Shown: positions 8,271-15,518, counted from the first letter of the stretch. The stretch: DNA of 21,997 bases from Bacteroidota bacterium (GCA_023458215.1 JAEXAJ010000114.1:1-21997); one strand, 5' to 3'. The notes: generated from the letters alone by a model not told the origin. Translations and numbers: made by a program.

Positions 8271-8288
8271 TGAAGACCATCATTGATT
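8262..8288. terminator. Hairpin overlapping the antiporter stop codon, between convergent genes
   Basis: AATCAATGATG (8262-8272) and CATCATTGATT (8278-8288) form a perfect 11-bp stem with the loop AAGAC. The antiporter stop codon TGA (8268-8270) is inside the left arm. It lies between convergent stops (8270 and 8299), so it could serve both strands. The T-tracts are weak, so its efficiency as a terminator is uncertain. Confidence 0.6.
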
Positions 8289-8298
8289 AATTCACAAT

Positions 8299-9285
8299 TT
8301 ATAATTTCCCCAGAATCTTATCCATTACCCAATTGGTAAGTGTCGCACTTTCTCCATCACAGCTGCAAATTGATTTGCCAAGCAAATGATCTACTACAGC
8401 TTGAATAAGCGGTTGTTGGACATAAGTAGGGTTTTCAACAAGAATTTCTTCCCGTCCCTTTTCAGTGTGCAAAGCGATAGGGGCGTATGTAAATACTGAA
8501 AAACAGATCATTCCTTTGTCTCCGATGATTTCTATACGGTCTTCACGGGCAGATTCATGAGCGACGAAACACCATGAGCCGCTTCCTACCAGTCCATTGT
8601 CAAATTGGAAACAGGCACTCAGAGTATCTTCTGCCGGATATAATCCACCCCGATTGCTTTTATAACCACTGGCTTCGAGAATACAGCCAAACATCTCTTG
8701 AAGCAAATCTATCTGATGTGGAGCGAGGTCGTAAAAGTAACCTCCGCCGGCAATAGCCGGTTGTACGCGCCAAGGCAGGTTCTCTTTATTGTGGTCTAAA
8801 TCACGCGGAGGTTGCGCAAAGCGTATTTGGATATTTATGACATTGCCGATAGCACCTTCTTCTACCAATGACTTCACTTTTTGGAAGTAAGGCAGGTAAC
8901 GGCGATAATAGGCAACAAAACATGGAACTCCTGTTTCTTTGGATATCCGATTAATACGGCAACATTCCTCATAAGTAACGGCCATCGGTTTTTCTATATA
9001 AACAGGCTTTCCCGCCTTCATTGACATAATGGCATAAGTAGCGTGAGAAGAAGGAGGGGTGGCAATATATATGGCGTTCACTTCGTCGTCGTCCAATAAT
9101 TCCTGAGCGTCGTCGTACCATTTGGGTATGCCTCTTTCTTTTGCATAAGCTTTGGCTTTTTCTCCATTGCGGCTCATGACCGCTACAACTTCAGAGTCTT
9201 CTATTTTCTGAAAAGCAGGACCGCTTTTGTATTTAGTTGCTTCTCCACAACCAATAAATCCCCATTTTATCTTTTTCTCGCTCAT
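8299..9285 (-). CDS. Gfo/Idh/MocA family oxidoreductase
   Basis: The 328-residue protein starts with a Rossmann nucleotide-binding motif, GFIGCG (9-14). It also contains the family's EKP motif at 98-100, whose lysine acts in catalysis. A second motif, GGYFYDLAPHQID (181-193), carries the D186/H190 pair typical of the substrate-binding half. The length is normal for the family. It should be an NAD(P)-dependent sugar or inositol-type dehydrogenase/reductase in the cytoplasm, but the substrate cannot be assigned. It is last in the leftward series after the S4 gene. An 86-nt gap filled by a palindromic array separates the two, so read-through may be modulated there. Confidence 0.9.
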   Translation of the reverse strand: MSEKKIKWGFIGCGEATKYKSGPAFQKIEDSEVVAVMSRNGEKAKAYAKERGIPKWYDDAQELLDDDEVNAIYIATPPSSHATYAIMSMKAGKPVYIEKPMAVTYEECCRINRISKETGVPCFVAYYRRYLPYFQKVKSLVEEGAIGNVINIQIRFAQPPRDLDHNKENLPWRVQPAIAGGGYFYDLAPHQIDLLQEMFGCILEASGYKSNRGGLYPAEDTLSACFQFDNGLVGSGSWCFVAHESAREDRIEIIGDKGMICFSVFTYAPIALHTEKGREEILVENPTYVQQPLIQAVVDHLLGKSICSCDGESATLTNWVMDKILGKL

Positions 9286-9294
9286 AATATATAT

Positions 9295-9368
9295 GTGATA
9301 ATGTGATGGAGTGATAATGTAATAGAGTGCTGGCAGGTTATCACCCTACCGCACTATCACTTTATCAC
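9295..9368. repeat. Palindromic array of 8-bp units 3' of the S4 gene
   Basis: The sequence divides cleanly into 8-bp words. From 9295: GTGATAAT, GTGATGGA, GTGATAAT, GTAATAGA, GTGCTGGC. After AG come GTTATCAC, CCTACCGC, ACTATCAC and TTTATCAC. The right half is the inverted counterpart of the left: the outer 13 nt at 9295-9307 and 9356-9368 match at 12 of 13. The transcript can therefore fold into a long stem, and an alternative inner pairing (9311-9317 with 9338-9344) exists. It begins 3 nt after the stop of the S4 gene on the minus strand and ends 9 nt before the oxidoreductase ATG. Confidence 0.8.
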
Positions 9369-9371
9369 CCT

Positions 9372-9794
9372 TTATGATTCTTCTTCAAAATCAAAATCAA
9401 AGTCAAAATCGTCCAGAAATTCCGGTTCTGTGAATTCTTCCAGATTTCGTCGATCTTTTTTTGTTGGGCGTCCGGTGCCTTTGGCGCGATTTATGAAACC
9501 GCTGGCATGACTCATTTCTAATAATTCCAGTTGGTCCGAAGTGGTTACATTCTCCATCATTTCGGATACCAACTTTGCACCAACCCGTTTTTCAATGGGT
9601 TGTAGCACTTTGAAGGAGTATGTGATAGGTGGTTTACGAACTTGGATAACATCTCCCGGTTTCACCATGCGGGCTGCTTTAACGAATGCGCCATTTATGC
9701 TGATACGCCCTTTCTTGCAGGCTTCAGCCGCAATAGTGCGAGTTTTGAAGATGCGTACGGCCCACATCCATTTATCAATTCTTGCCTCACTCAT
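9372..9794 (-). CDS. hslR: S4-domain RNA-binding protein, Hsp15/HslR-like
   Basis: The 140-residue protein begins [25 protein letters not shown], the signature of the S4 RNA-binding fold in the Hsp15 (HslR) family, with the S4 domain at about 4-65. In E. coli Hsp15 binds free 50S subunits carrying nascent chains and helps recycle stalled ribosomes. The C-terminus has a lysine/arginine-rich stretch ([12 protein letters not shown], about 105-116) and ends in a very acidic tail ([13 protein letters not shown]) whose role I cannot infer. Its ATG overlaps the pth stop codon by 4 nt (ATGA), so translation is probably coupled to pth. Together with pth and rplY it forms a ribosome-linked group. The family call is firm; the symbol is by similarity. 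Confidence 0.88.
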   Translation of the reverse strand: MSEARIDKWMWAVRIFKTRTIAAEACKKGRISINGAFVKAARMVKPGDVIQVRKPPITYSFKVLQPIEKRVGAKLVSEMMENVTTSDQLELLEMSHASGFINRAKGTGRPTKKDRRNLEEFTEPEFLDDFDFDFDFEEES

Positions 9795-10354
9795 TTTTTA
9801 TTATATTGGTTCATGGTAATATCAATTCCTGCCAGACAGAAACTTTTGGCAATCTCTCCGGCTTTTTCCAGCCTCTCATCCATGGTTTTTCGGTCCTCAT
9901 CGGTAAAGTGTCCGAGAACGAAGTCGATTTGTCCTCCACGTGGAAATTCATTGCCGATGCCAAAGCGTAAACGGGCATAATTCTGGGTACCTAACGTTGT
10001 GGCAATATGTTTTAATCCATTATGACCGGCGTCACTTCCTTTGCTTTTCAAGCGTAAAGTACCGAATGGAAGAGCTAAATCATCCACAATTATCAACACG
10101 TTTTCCAAAGGAATGTTTTCCTTTTGCATCCAGTAGCGTACGGCGTTACCGCTGAGATTCATATAGGTGGAAGGTTTTAGCAAAAGTAATTGGCGGCCTT
10201 TTACCGAAAGGGTAGTGGTGAAACCATAACGTCCATCCGTAAAAGTGCTTCCTGCTGCTTTAGCCAAAGCGTCGACTACCATAAAACCGATATTATGGCG
10301 GGTTTCATGATATTCGGGACCTATATTACCTAATCCTACAATTAAGTATTTCAT
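9791..10354 (-). CDS. pth: Peptidyl-tRNA hydrolase
   Basis: The 187-residue protein is a typical bacterial Pth. It hydrolyses peptidyl-tRNA released from stalled ribosomes and so recycles tRNA. Key residues are all in place: N10 in GLGN, catalytic H20 in TRHN, N66 in YMNLSG, D92 in VDDLALP, and GHNGL at 110-114 with the conserved N112. The length equals the family's usual 185-195. It lies downstream of rplY, separated by a 117-nt gap that contains a palindromic array, and upstream of the S4 gene with a 4-nt overlap. Linkage of rplY with pth is common in bacteria and supports both calls. Confidence 0.97.
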   Translation of the reverse strand: MKYLIVGLGNIGPEYHETRHNIGFMVVDALAKAAGSTFTDGRYGFTTTLSVKGRQLLLLKPSTYMNLSGNAVRYWMQKENIPLENVLIIVDDLALPFGTLRLKSKGSDAGHNGLKHIATTLGTQNYARLRFGIGNEFPRGGQIDFVLGHFTDEDRKTMDERLEKAGEIAKSFCLAGIDITMNQYNKK

Positions 10355-10380
10355 TGTTTTGTCAATTTATAGAAAGAGGA

Positions 10381-10445
10381 ACGCGGATTATCGCAGTTAT
10401 TCGCGGATTATCAAAGAAATCTGCGTTATCTGCGTTAATCCGCGT
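10381..10445. repeat. Palindromic array of about 9-bp units between rplY and pth
   Basis: Words of 9 nt follow each other from 10381: ACGCGGATT, ATCGCAGTT, (AT)TCGCGGATT, ATCAAAGAA, ATCTGCGTT, ATCTGCGTT, AATCCGCGT. The outer 16 nt (10381-10396 and 10430-10445) are inverted complements at 15 of 16 positions, and inner CGCGGATT can pair with AATCTGCG through one G-U. A long stem is expected in the leftward transcript. It starts 26 nt after the rplY stop codon. Similar CGCGGATTA-type intergenic words occur in other genomes to my recollection; I have not checked this. Confidence 0.8.
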
Positions 10446-10471
10446 CCCGGAATATTTTATGAAAGAGCTGA

Positions 10472-11059
10472 TTAGCTGTTTGCAGCAGCAGCACCTCTTG
10501 CAGCACGAGTCAGCTTAACAGCACATACAACGGCTTCTTTGGCATTCAATAATTCCAATCCTTCGTATTTCAACTCACCAACTTTAACAGTCTTGCCTAA
10601 TCCTAAGTGAGCAACATTAACAGTCAACTTCTCAGGAATAACGTTGTATTGAGCTTTTACCTTCAGCTTACGCATCTGCAATACCAACTTACCACCGGCT
10701 TTAACACCTTCAGCAAGACCTTCCATCTGTACGGGAACTTCCATAACGATAGGTCTTGTTTCGTCGATTTGGTAGAAGTCAACATGCAAAATAGTATCTT
10801 TTACAGGGTGGAATTGGATGTCTTTCAAAATAGCATTGACTTTTTTGCCATCGATGTCCAGGTTTACTACATAGATATGCGGAGTGTAAACCAAGTTACG
10901 CAGACCATCAGCAGTTACAGTAAAGTGAACGTTTTCACCGGCTCCGTAGAGTACGCAAGGTACGCCGTTGTCTTTACGAATAGCTTTCAAAGCTCTAGCT
11001 TGTTCCGAAGAACGTTCTGCAATTGTTCTTGCAGTTCCTTTTACTTCAATTGATTTCAT
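10472..11059 (-). CDS. rplY: 50S ribosomal protein L25 / general stress protein Ctc
   Basis: The 195-residue protein is the long (TL5/CTC) form of L25, which binds 5S rRNA in the large subunit. The N-terminal L25 domain (about 1-92) includes RALKAIRKDNGVPCVLYG and ends with the DIQFHPVKDTILHVDFYQI strand typical of the family. The C-terminal beta domain follows at about 98-185. The Ala-rich tail (ARGAAAANS) is common in Bacteroidota. The first gene of the leftward group, it is driven by a canonical promoter at 11158-11188, giving a leader of about 90 nt with a direct repeat. Downstream come the palindromic array and pth. Confidence 0.96.
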   Translation of the reverse strand: MKSIEVKGTARTIAERSSEQARALKAIRKDNGVPCVLYGAGENVHFTVTADGLRNLVYTPHIYVVNLDIDGKKVNAILKDIQFHPVKDTILHVDFYQIDETRPIVMEVPVQMEGLAEGVKAGGKLVLQMRKLKVKAQYNVIPEKLTVNVAHLGLGKTVKVGELKYEGLELLNAKEAVVCAVKLTRAARGAAAANS

Positions 11060-11116
11060 TTTCTAATTTTTTTTGTGTTACTCTAAATTAAGTATTTATT
11101 TTGCTTAATTCACCAT

Positions 11117-11143
11117 CACACGATGTGGATCACCACACGATGT
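11117..11143 (-). promoter_or_regulatory. Direct repeat in the rplY leader
   Basis: CACACGATGT occurs at 11117-11126 and again at 11134-11143 (17-nt period, plus-strand reading). Both are within the untranslated leader between the rplY promoter and its ATG. Part of each copy can also pair with CATCGTGTG-like neighbours. It may be a binding site for leader-mediated control; function unknown. Confidence 0.4.
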
Positions 11144-11157
11144 TGCAAAAAGCGGTG

Positions 11158-11188
11158 CAAAAGTACTGCTTCTTTTTGAATTATCAAA
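11158..11188 (-). promoter_or_regulatory. Canonical Bacteroides promoter for rplY
   Basis: On the minus strand TTTG (11188-11185), a 19-nt spacer, then TACTTTTG (11165-11158) match TTTG-N19-TAnnTTTG exactly. Transcription would start near 11150, about 90 nt before the rplY ATG. Confidence 0.85.
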
Positions 11189-11198
11189 AGGTTATAAC

Positions 11199-11603
11199 TT
11201 AAAAATCTATGTCTATCTTGATTTCTCCATCCAAAGAAGATATTTTCTCTTCTAGCAATTCTGTTTTAACTTCTTTAATAGCAGCTGTTTCCTGTTGGTC
11301 ATTACGTTCCGGACAACTGCCTTGTTGCTCTTGGATGAAATTAACCGCTTGTTGCAATCCATTCATGAATTTTTCAAAATCTTCTTTATATAGAAAGATT
11401 TTGTGTTTCTCAAAACTCACTTGAGAGTCGTCCCCTTCGCCCATCACAATTTTCTTGCTTTCGGTGATAGCGAGAAACATTTCGTCTTTTCTGTTTTTCT
11501 TGACGTCCAAATAATAGATACGTTTACCTGCTTTAATGGATTGGGAGAATACAATCTCCTTGTCGTTCATGTCCGCTGCGTTTTTCTTCTTTAAGTCTTC
11601 CAT
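11199..11603 (-). CDS. PUR-domain nucleic-acid-binding protein (DUF3276 family)
   Basis: The 134-residue protein resembles the DUF3276/PUR-alpha-like family, small nucleic-acid-binding proteins of Bacteroidota and spirochaetes (Borrelia BpuR is the characterised relative). Visible family features are KAGKRIYYLDVKKNRKDEMFLAITESKK, followed by VSFEKHKIFLYKEDFEKFMNGL, a beta-beta-beta-alpha unit of the PUR fold. The C-terminal third is Glu/Lys-rich. An upstream in-frame ATG at 11621 would add MIPNYN, but the usual N-terminus of the family is MEDLKKK, so I choose 11603. It is divergent from nusB and lies upstream of the rplY promoter. Likely a nucleoid- or RNA-associated regulator; targets unknown. 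Confidence 0.82.
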   Translation of the reverse strand: MEDLKKKNAADMNDKEIVFSQSIKAGKRIYYLDVKKNRKDEMFLAITESKKIVMGEGDDSQVSFEKHKIFLYKEDFEKFMNGLQQAVNFIQEQQGSCPERNDQQETAAIKEVKTELLEEKISSLDGEIKIDIDF

Positions 11604-11757
11604 ATTATAATTAGGTATCAATTTTGATATTATCGCCTTTAAACTTTGTATTTCTTAGCTTGTAGCTATCTTATCGGGTTCAAAATTGACGATTTTTTTT
11701 AAACTGTCAAAGGAAAACGCCCGGATAATCAAGTTCTGCATTAAAAAATGTGATTTC

Positions 11758-11790
11758 TTTATGTAAACTCATTAAAAATGCCTACTTTTG
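11758..11790 (+). promoter_or_regulatory. Promoter for nusB
   Basis: TACTTTTG (11783-11790) is a perfect TAnnTTTG box. TTTA at 11758-11761, 21 nt upstream, is a one-mismatch -33 element. The start near 11797 gives a leader of about 28 nt before ATG 11825 and rules out the upstream in-frame ATG at 11750. Confidence 0.7.
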
Positions 11791-11824
11791 CAACTCGTTA
11801 AAACACCAGTATTTACTTAGAATT

Positions 11825-12751
11825 ATGATTAACAGAGTTCTTATTCGTCTTAAGATTATACAGATTGTATACGCTTATTATCAGAACGGCAGTAAAAATT
11901 TAGACTCAGCGGAGAAAGAATTATTCTTTAGCCTGTCCAAGGCTTATGATCTTTACAACTACTTGCTGATGCTGATGATAGCTCTGACGAACTACGCACA
12001 AAAACGCATTGATGCGGCAAAAGCTAAATTGGCTCCTACAGCCGAGGAGTTGTATCCTAACATGAAGTTTGTGGAAAATAAGTTCATCGCCCAAATGGAA
12101 GTGAACAAGCAATTGATGGATTTCATCGCCAATCAAAAGCGTACTTGGGCAAACGATGAAGATTTTGTAAAGGGGCTGTATGAGCAAATTATTGCTTCGG
12201 ATATATATAAGGAGTATATGGCTTCTTCTGACAATTCTTATGAAGCAGACCGCGAGTTATGGAGGAAAATATATAAATCATTTATCTTCAGTAATGAAGC
12301 TTTGGATATTTTGCTTGAAGACCAAAGTCTTTATTGGAATGACGACAAAGAAATCGTTGATACCTTTGTGCTGAAAACCATTAAGCGTTTTGAGGAAAAG
12401 AATGGATCTAATCAGCAATTGCTTCCCGAATTTAAAGATGATGAAGATCAGGAATTCGCTCGTCGCTTGTTCCGTCGTACTATCTTGAATTGTGATTACT
12501 ACCGTCATTTGATTAGTGAGAACACGCGTAATTGGGATTTAGATCGTGTTGCCTTTATGGATGTGGTAATTATGCAGTGTGCTTTAGCAGAAATCTTAAG
12601 TTTTCCGAACATTCCGGTGAGTGTTTCGTTAAATGAATATGTAGATATCGCAAAAGTATATAGCACAGCTAAAAGTGGTAGCTTTGTAAATGGTACTTTG
12701 GATGGAATTGTTAATCAATTGAAAAAAGAAGGTAAGTTAACGAAAAACTGA
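11825..12751 (+). CDS. nusB: Transcription antitermination factor NusB (long Bacteroidota form)
   Basis: The 308-residue protein starts MINRVLIRLKIIQIVYAYYQ, the first helix of the NusB fold. It ends with the conserved second half: DRVAFMDVVIMQCALAEIL, PVSVSLNEYVDIAKVYSTAKSGSFVNGTLDGI. NusB with NusE (S10) binds boxA RNA in antitermination complexes on rRNA operons. E. coli NusB has about 139 residues; the extra length here is a central region (about 55-205) rich in charged residues, as in other Bacteroidota to my knowledge. The start is set by the promoter at 11783-11790. First gene of a rightward group with yajC, ybbR-like and coaE. Confidence 0.93.
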   Translation: MINRVLIRLKIIQIVYAYYQNGSKNLDSAEKELFFSLSKAYDLYNYLLMLMIALTNYAQKRIDAAKAKLAPTAEELYPNMKFVENKFIAQMEVNKQLMDFIANQKRTWANDEDFVKGLYEQIIASDIYKEYMASSDNSYEADRELWRKIYKSFIFSNEALDILLEDQSLYWNDDKEIVDTFVLKTIKRFEEKNGSNQQLLPEFKDDEDQEFARRLFRRTILNCDYYRHLISENTRNWDLDRVAFMDVVIMQCALAEILSFPNIPVSVSLNEYVDIAKVYSTAKSGSFVNGTLDGIVNQLKKEGKLTKN

Positions 12752-12759
12752 TACCTTTG
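12752..12759 (+). promoter_or_regulatory. Possible -7 box for yajC
   Basis: TACCTTTG, a perfect TAnnTTTG match, begins immediately after the nusB stop and lies 31 nt before the yajC ATG. No TTTG is found 19-21 nt upstream, so it may be a weak internal promoter or chance. Confidence 0.4.
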
Positions 12760-12790
12760 TTGAATAATAAAAACTAAAACTGAGTATTTT

Positions 12791-13126
12791 ATGGATTTAA
12801 TGACTGTATTTTTCCTGCAGGCTCCAGCCGCAGGCCCTGCTGGTGGTGGAAGCTTAATGTGGATTATGCTGATAGCCATGTTTGTGATTATGTATTTCTT
12901 TATGATTCGTCCACAGAACAAGAAGCAGAAGGAAATTGCTAATTTCCGTAAGTCACTTCAGGTGAATCAGAAAGTGATTACAGCTGGTGGAATTCATGGC
13001 GTTATCAAGGAAATAAACGACAATGACATTGTTCTTGAAATAGCTTCCAACGTAAAGATACGTATAGATAAAAACTCTATTTTTGCTGCGGCTGCTGATG
13101 CTAATAGTAGCCAAGCTTCCAAATAA
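12791..13126 (+). CDS. yajC: Preprotein translocase subunit YajC
   Basis: The 111-residue protein has a single membrane helix (about 22-40, MWIMLIAMFVIMYFFMI) directly followed by RPQNKKQKE and a small KOW-like beta domain with VITAGGIHGVIKEINDNDIVLEIA. This is the standard YajC layout. YajC associates with SecDF and the SecYEG translocon at the inner membrane. The alanine/glycine-rich start (APAAGPAGGG) is common in the phylum. It sits between nusB and a YbbR-like gene with short gaps, so it is probably part of that operon. Confidence 0.95.
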   Translation: MDLMTVFFLQAPAAGPAGGGSLMWIMLIAMFVIMYFFMIRPQNKKQKEIANFRKSLQVNQKVITAGGIHGVIKEINDNDIVLEIASNVKIRIDKNSIFAAAADANSSQASK

Positions 13127-13141
13127 AAGAAATGTGAGCCT

Positions 13142-14158
13142 ATGTTCGATCGTAGGAACATAAAAAGAATCTATTTGAAGTTTAATAAACGAATGAAGGA
13201 CTTTCTGCTTAGTGATAAGAGCAGGGAGTTCTTTATTTTTTTATTTTTCTTTTTCATAGCCAGTGGCTTTTGGTTACTTCAAACTCTGAACAATGACTAT
13301 GAGACCGAATTTTCTATTCCTGTGAAGTTAAAAGGGGTACCTAATAATGTAGTAATAACTTCTGAACCCGCTTCTGAACTTCACATAAAAGTAAAGGATA
13401 AGGGGACAGTACTTCTTAATTACATGTTAGGAAAAAGTTTTTATCCTATCACTCTCGACTTTAATGATTATAAGGGAGCTAATAATCACGTTAGTGTTTA
13501 TGCATCACAGTTTGAGCGAAAGATTTTGAGCCAATTAAACGCATCTACCCGTTTACTTTCGATGAAGCCTGATACATTGGAGTATTATTATTCGACCGGA
13601 GAATCCAAACTTGTACCGGTAAGACTGCAAGGTACAGTCAGTGCGGGAAGGGAGTATTATCTATCCGACACTATTTTTACTCCTGATTCGGTATTGGTGT
13701 ATGCTTCTGAAAAAACACTGGATACCATAACGGTTGCTTATACTCAAAAGTTAAAGTTAGAGGATATATCCGATACTTTAAAGCAGCAGGTCGTTTTAGC
13801 GGGTAGAAAAGGAATAAAGTTTGTACCTGCTTCTGTAGAGATGATGCTGCCGGTAGATATTTATACGGAGAAGACCGTTGAAGTTCCTTTACGTGGAGTG
13901 AATTTTCCTGCGGATAAGGTATTGCGGGCATTTCCATCTAAAGTACAAGTTACTTTCCAGGTTGGTCTAAGTAGGTTCCGGCAGATAGGTGCCGATGATT
14001 TTCATATCTATGTTTCGTATGAAGAATTATTGCATTTGGGTTCTGATAAATATACTGTGAAAATGAAAAATATTCCCAAAGGTGTCAGCCACGTACGTTT
14101 TAATCCGGAACGGGTCGATTTCCTGATTGAACAAGTTTCTCCGAATTATGGCAATTAA
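13142..14158 (+). CDS. YbbR-like domain membrane protein
   Basis: The 338-residue protein has one N-terminal membrane helix (about 29-48, [20 protein letters not shown]) and an extracytoplasmic part of repeated YbbR-like beta units, for example [16 protein letters not shown] and [34 protein letters not shown]. In Firmicutes, YbbR/CdaR proteins contact the diadenylate cyclase CdaA; whether this holds in Bacteroidota is not shown by the sequence. It follows yajC by 15 nt, and its last 11 nt overlap the coaE start, so the genes are co-transcribed and probably translationally coupled. Confidence 0.85.
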   Translation: MFDRRNIKRIYLKFNKRMKDFLLSDKSREFFIFLFFFFIASGFWLLQTLNNDYETEFSIPVKLKGVPNNVVITSEPASELHIKVKDKGTVLLNYMLGKSFYPITLDFNDYKGANNHVSVYASQFERKILSQLNASTRLLSMKPDTLEYYYSTGESKLVPVRLQGTVSAGREYYLSDTIFTPDSVLVYASEKTLDTITVAYTQKLKLEDISDTLKQQVVLAGRKGIKFVPASVEMMLPVDIYTEKTVEVPLRGVNFPADKVLRAFPSKVQVTFQVGLSRFRQIGADDFHIYVSYEELLHLGSDKYTVKMKNIPKGVSHVRFNPERVDFLIEQVSPNYGN

Positions 14159-14756
14159 GTTAGGTATTACCGGGGGAATTGGTAGCGGGAAAAGTGTTGT
14201 CTGCCGTTTGTTGGAGATAATGGGGGTTCCTGTATATATATCGGATGAAGAAACCAAACGGTTAATGGCTGTGGACTCTTTTATTCGCAAAGAGTTGATA
14301 GCATTACTTGGAGAAGAGGTTTATTCCGGTGGAATATTGAACAAGCCCTTTCTGGCATCTTATCTTTTTGGTAGTCCCGAACATGCCATGCGGGTAAACG
14401 GCATCATTCATCCACGGGTGAAAGACGATTTTAGGCAATGGGTGGAAAATCATTCTGCTTTTCCGATGGTAGGTATTGAATCGGCAATACTGATCGAAGC
14501 GGGTTTTGCCGATGAAGTGGATGTAGTGATTATGGTTTATGCGTCGGAGGAAATACGTATAGAGCGTGCAGTAAAACGGGATTGTTCATCGCGTGAACTC
14601 ATAGAAAAACGTATTCGAAGCCAAATGAGTGATGAAAAAAAACGTAATCAAGCCGATTTTGTAATTGCGAATGATGGGGAAACTCCGTTAATTCCACAGC
14701 TTTTAGCGCTAATCACTTCGCTATCTAAAGATTTTGGTTACTTTTCAAAAAAATAG
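14148..14756 (+). CDS. coaE: Dephospho-CoA kinase
   Basis: The 202-residue protein has the P-loop GGIGSGKS (9-16) immediately after the N-terminal strand. [12 protein letters not shown] follows, where the aspartate is the family's catalytic residue. Further on it has [12 protein letters not shown], then [10 protein letters not shown] and [19 protein letters not shown], all conserved in CoaE. It phosphorylates the 3'-hydroxyl of dephospho-CoA, the last step of CoA synthesis. ATG 14148 gives the standard start [14 protein letters not shown] at 14127 in the same frame would add seven residues inside ybbR and is not needed. It overlaps ybbR by 11 nt. A terminator-like hairpin follows within 20 nt. 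Confidence 0.95.
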   Translation: MAIKLGITGGIGSGKSVVCRLLEIMGVPVYISDEETKRLMAVDSFIRKELIALLGEEVYSGGILNKPFLASYLFGSPEHAMRVNGIIHPRVKDDFRQWVENHSAFPMVGIESAILIEAGFADEVDVVIMVYASEEIRIERAVKRDCSSRELIEKRIRSQMSDEKKRNQADFVIANDGETPLIPQLLALITSLSKDFGYFSKK

Positions 14757-14773
14757 GCATTAGCTTAACAATA

Positions 14774-14793
14774 AAAATAAGCAAGCTTATTTT
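14774..14793 (+). terminator. Terminator after coaE, overlapping the next promoter
   Basis: AAAATAAGC (14774-14782) and GCTTATTTT (14785-14793) form an inverted repeat (effective loop CAAG) with the T-run built into the right arm. The last three bases of the right arm are also part of the TTTG -33 box of the next promoter. Confidence 0.6.
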
Positions 14794-14821
14794 GTATTGT
14801 CTTTGGCTTGCACTATCTTTG
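14791..14821 (+). promoter_or_regulatory. Canonical Bacteroides promoter for the DUF5606 gene
   Basis: TTTG (14791-14794), a 19-nt spacer, then TATCTTTG (14814-14821): an exact match to the consensus. Expected start near 14828, with a leader of about 38 nt to ATG 14866. Confidence 0.85.
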
Positions 14822-14865
14822 TTCCCCGAAAAAAATAACTACTAATAATCAAAACAGAATATACT

Positions 14866-15297
14866 ATGTTGAAGACTATTTTGTCTATTTCCGGTAAACC
14901 GGGATTGTATAAGCTCGTTTCTCAGGGAAAGAATATGTTGATCGTGGAGTCACTCGCTGACAAGAAGCGTTTCCCTGCATACGGTAATGAGAAAATTATT
15001 TCTTTGGGTGATATTGCTATGTATACAGATACTGAAGATGTGCCTTTGCAAGAAGTATTGCTCTCTATGAAGAAAAAAGAGAATGGTGCAGCTGTCGCAA
15101 TAGATTTGAAAAAAGCTACTGCCGATGATCTTCGTGCCTATCTGGCAGAAGTGTTGCCGACATTTGATCGCGAGCGTGTTTATCCTTCGGATATCAAGAA
15201 ACTGATTTCATGGTATAACTTGTTGGTAGCTACTAATATGGCAGACTTTGAAGAGTCAGAAACTCCTGAAGCGGCTGCTGAAGAAAAAGCTGAATAA
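14866..15297 (+). CDS. DUF5606 family protein
   Basis: The 143-residue cytoplasmic protein begins MLKTILSISGKPGLYKLVSQGKNMLIVESL, characteristic of the Bacteroidota-specific DUF5606 family. The N-terminal half looks like a small beta domain (about 1-60). A helical part follows with VLPTFDRERVYPSDIKKLISWYNLL (about 100-124), and the tail is acidic and Ala-rich. No catalytic motif is visible and no function is known to me. It is monocistronic, with its own perfect promoter and a strong terminator, which suggests robust expression. The family name is from memory of the N-terminal pattern. Confidence 0.78.
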   Translation: MLKTILSISGKPGLYKLVSQGKNMLIVESLADKKRFPAYGNEKIISLGDIAMYTDTEDVPLQEVLLSMKKKENGAAVAIDLKKATADDLRAYLAEVLPTFDRERVYPSDIKKLISWYNLLVATNMADFEESETPEAAAEEKAE

Positions 15298-15314
15298 TTT
15301 TATTTATAAATAAT

Positions 15315-15352
15315 AAAAAGGTATGTCCGGATTACTCAGGGCATACCTTTTT
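15315..15352 (+). terminator. Strong intrinsic terminator after the DUF5606 gene
   Basis: AAAAAGGTATG (15315-15325) pairs perfectly with CATACCTTTTT (15342-15352). CC/GG pairs inside extend the stem, and TTGTTTTTC follows. The A/T symmetry would also allow function on the opposite strand, for clpB transcripts that pass the array at 15378-15518. Confidence 0.9.
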
Positions 15353-15377
15353 GTTTTTCAATACTATTAACAACATA

Positions 15378-15518
15378 TTAATATCCGGTGCTACACGATA
15401 TTAATACTCTGTAATACATGAAGTTAATATCTTGTATTACAAACTATTAATATCGTGTAAGCACGATATTAACTTCATGCAAACACGATATTAAACTTTT
15501 GTGATACACACGTTTTAA
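15378..15518. repeat. Array of seven 22-24-bp palindromic units centred on TTAA, 3' of clpB
   Basis: TTAA occurs at 15378, 15401, 15424, 15447, 15469, 15491 and 15515, at steps of 23, 23, 23, 22, 22 and 24 nt. Each unit is roughly palindromic around TTAA, with an idealised form ACACGATATTAATATCGTGT. Units also pair with each other: CATGAAGTTAATATC (15417-15431) with 15465-15479, TTAATATCGTG (15447-15457) with 15462-15472, and TGTAATACA (15410-15418) with 15433-15441. The last unit contains the clpB stop codon. There are no unique spacers, so it is not a CRISPR. Confidence 0.8.

Noticed and set aside
11750..11824. N-terminal extension of nusB from an ATG at 11750
   Set aside because: The nusB promoter lies within this stretch, and the NusB fold starts at the ATG at 11825.
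14127..14147. TTG start for coaE inside ybbR
   Set aside because: It adds seven residues not found in CoaE; ATG 14148 gives the standard [10 protein letters not shown] start.
15378..15518. Possible CRISPR array
   Set aside because: Spacing is regular, but units are diverged, palindromic and contiguous with no unique spacers of 30 or so bases, and no cas genes are present.
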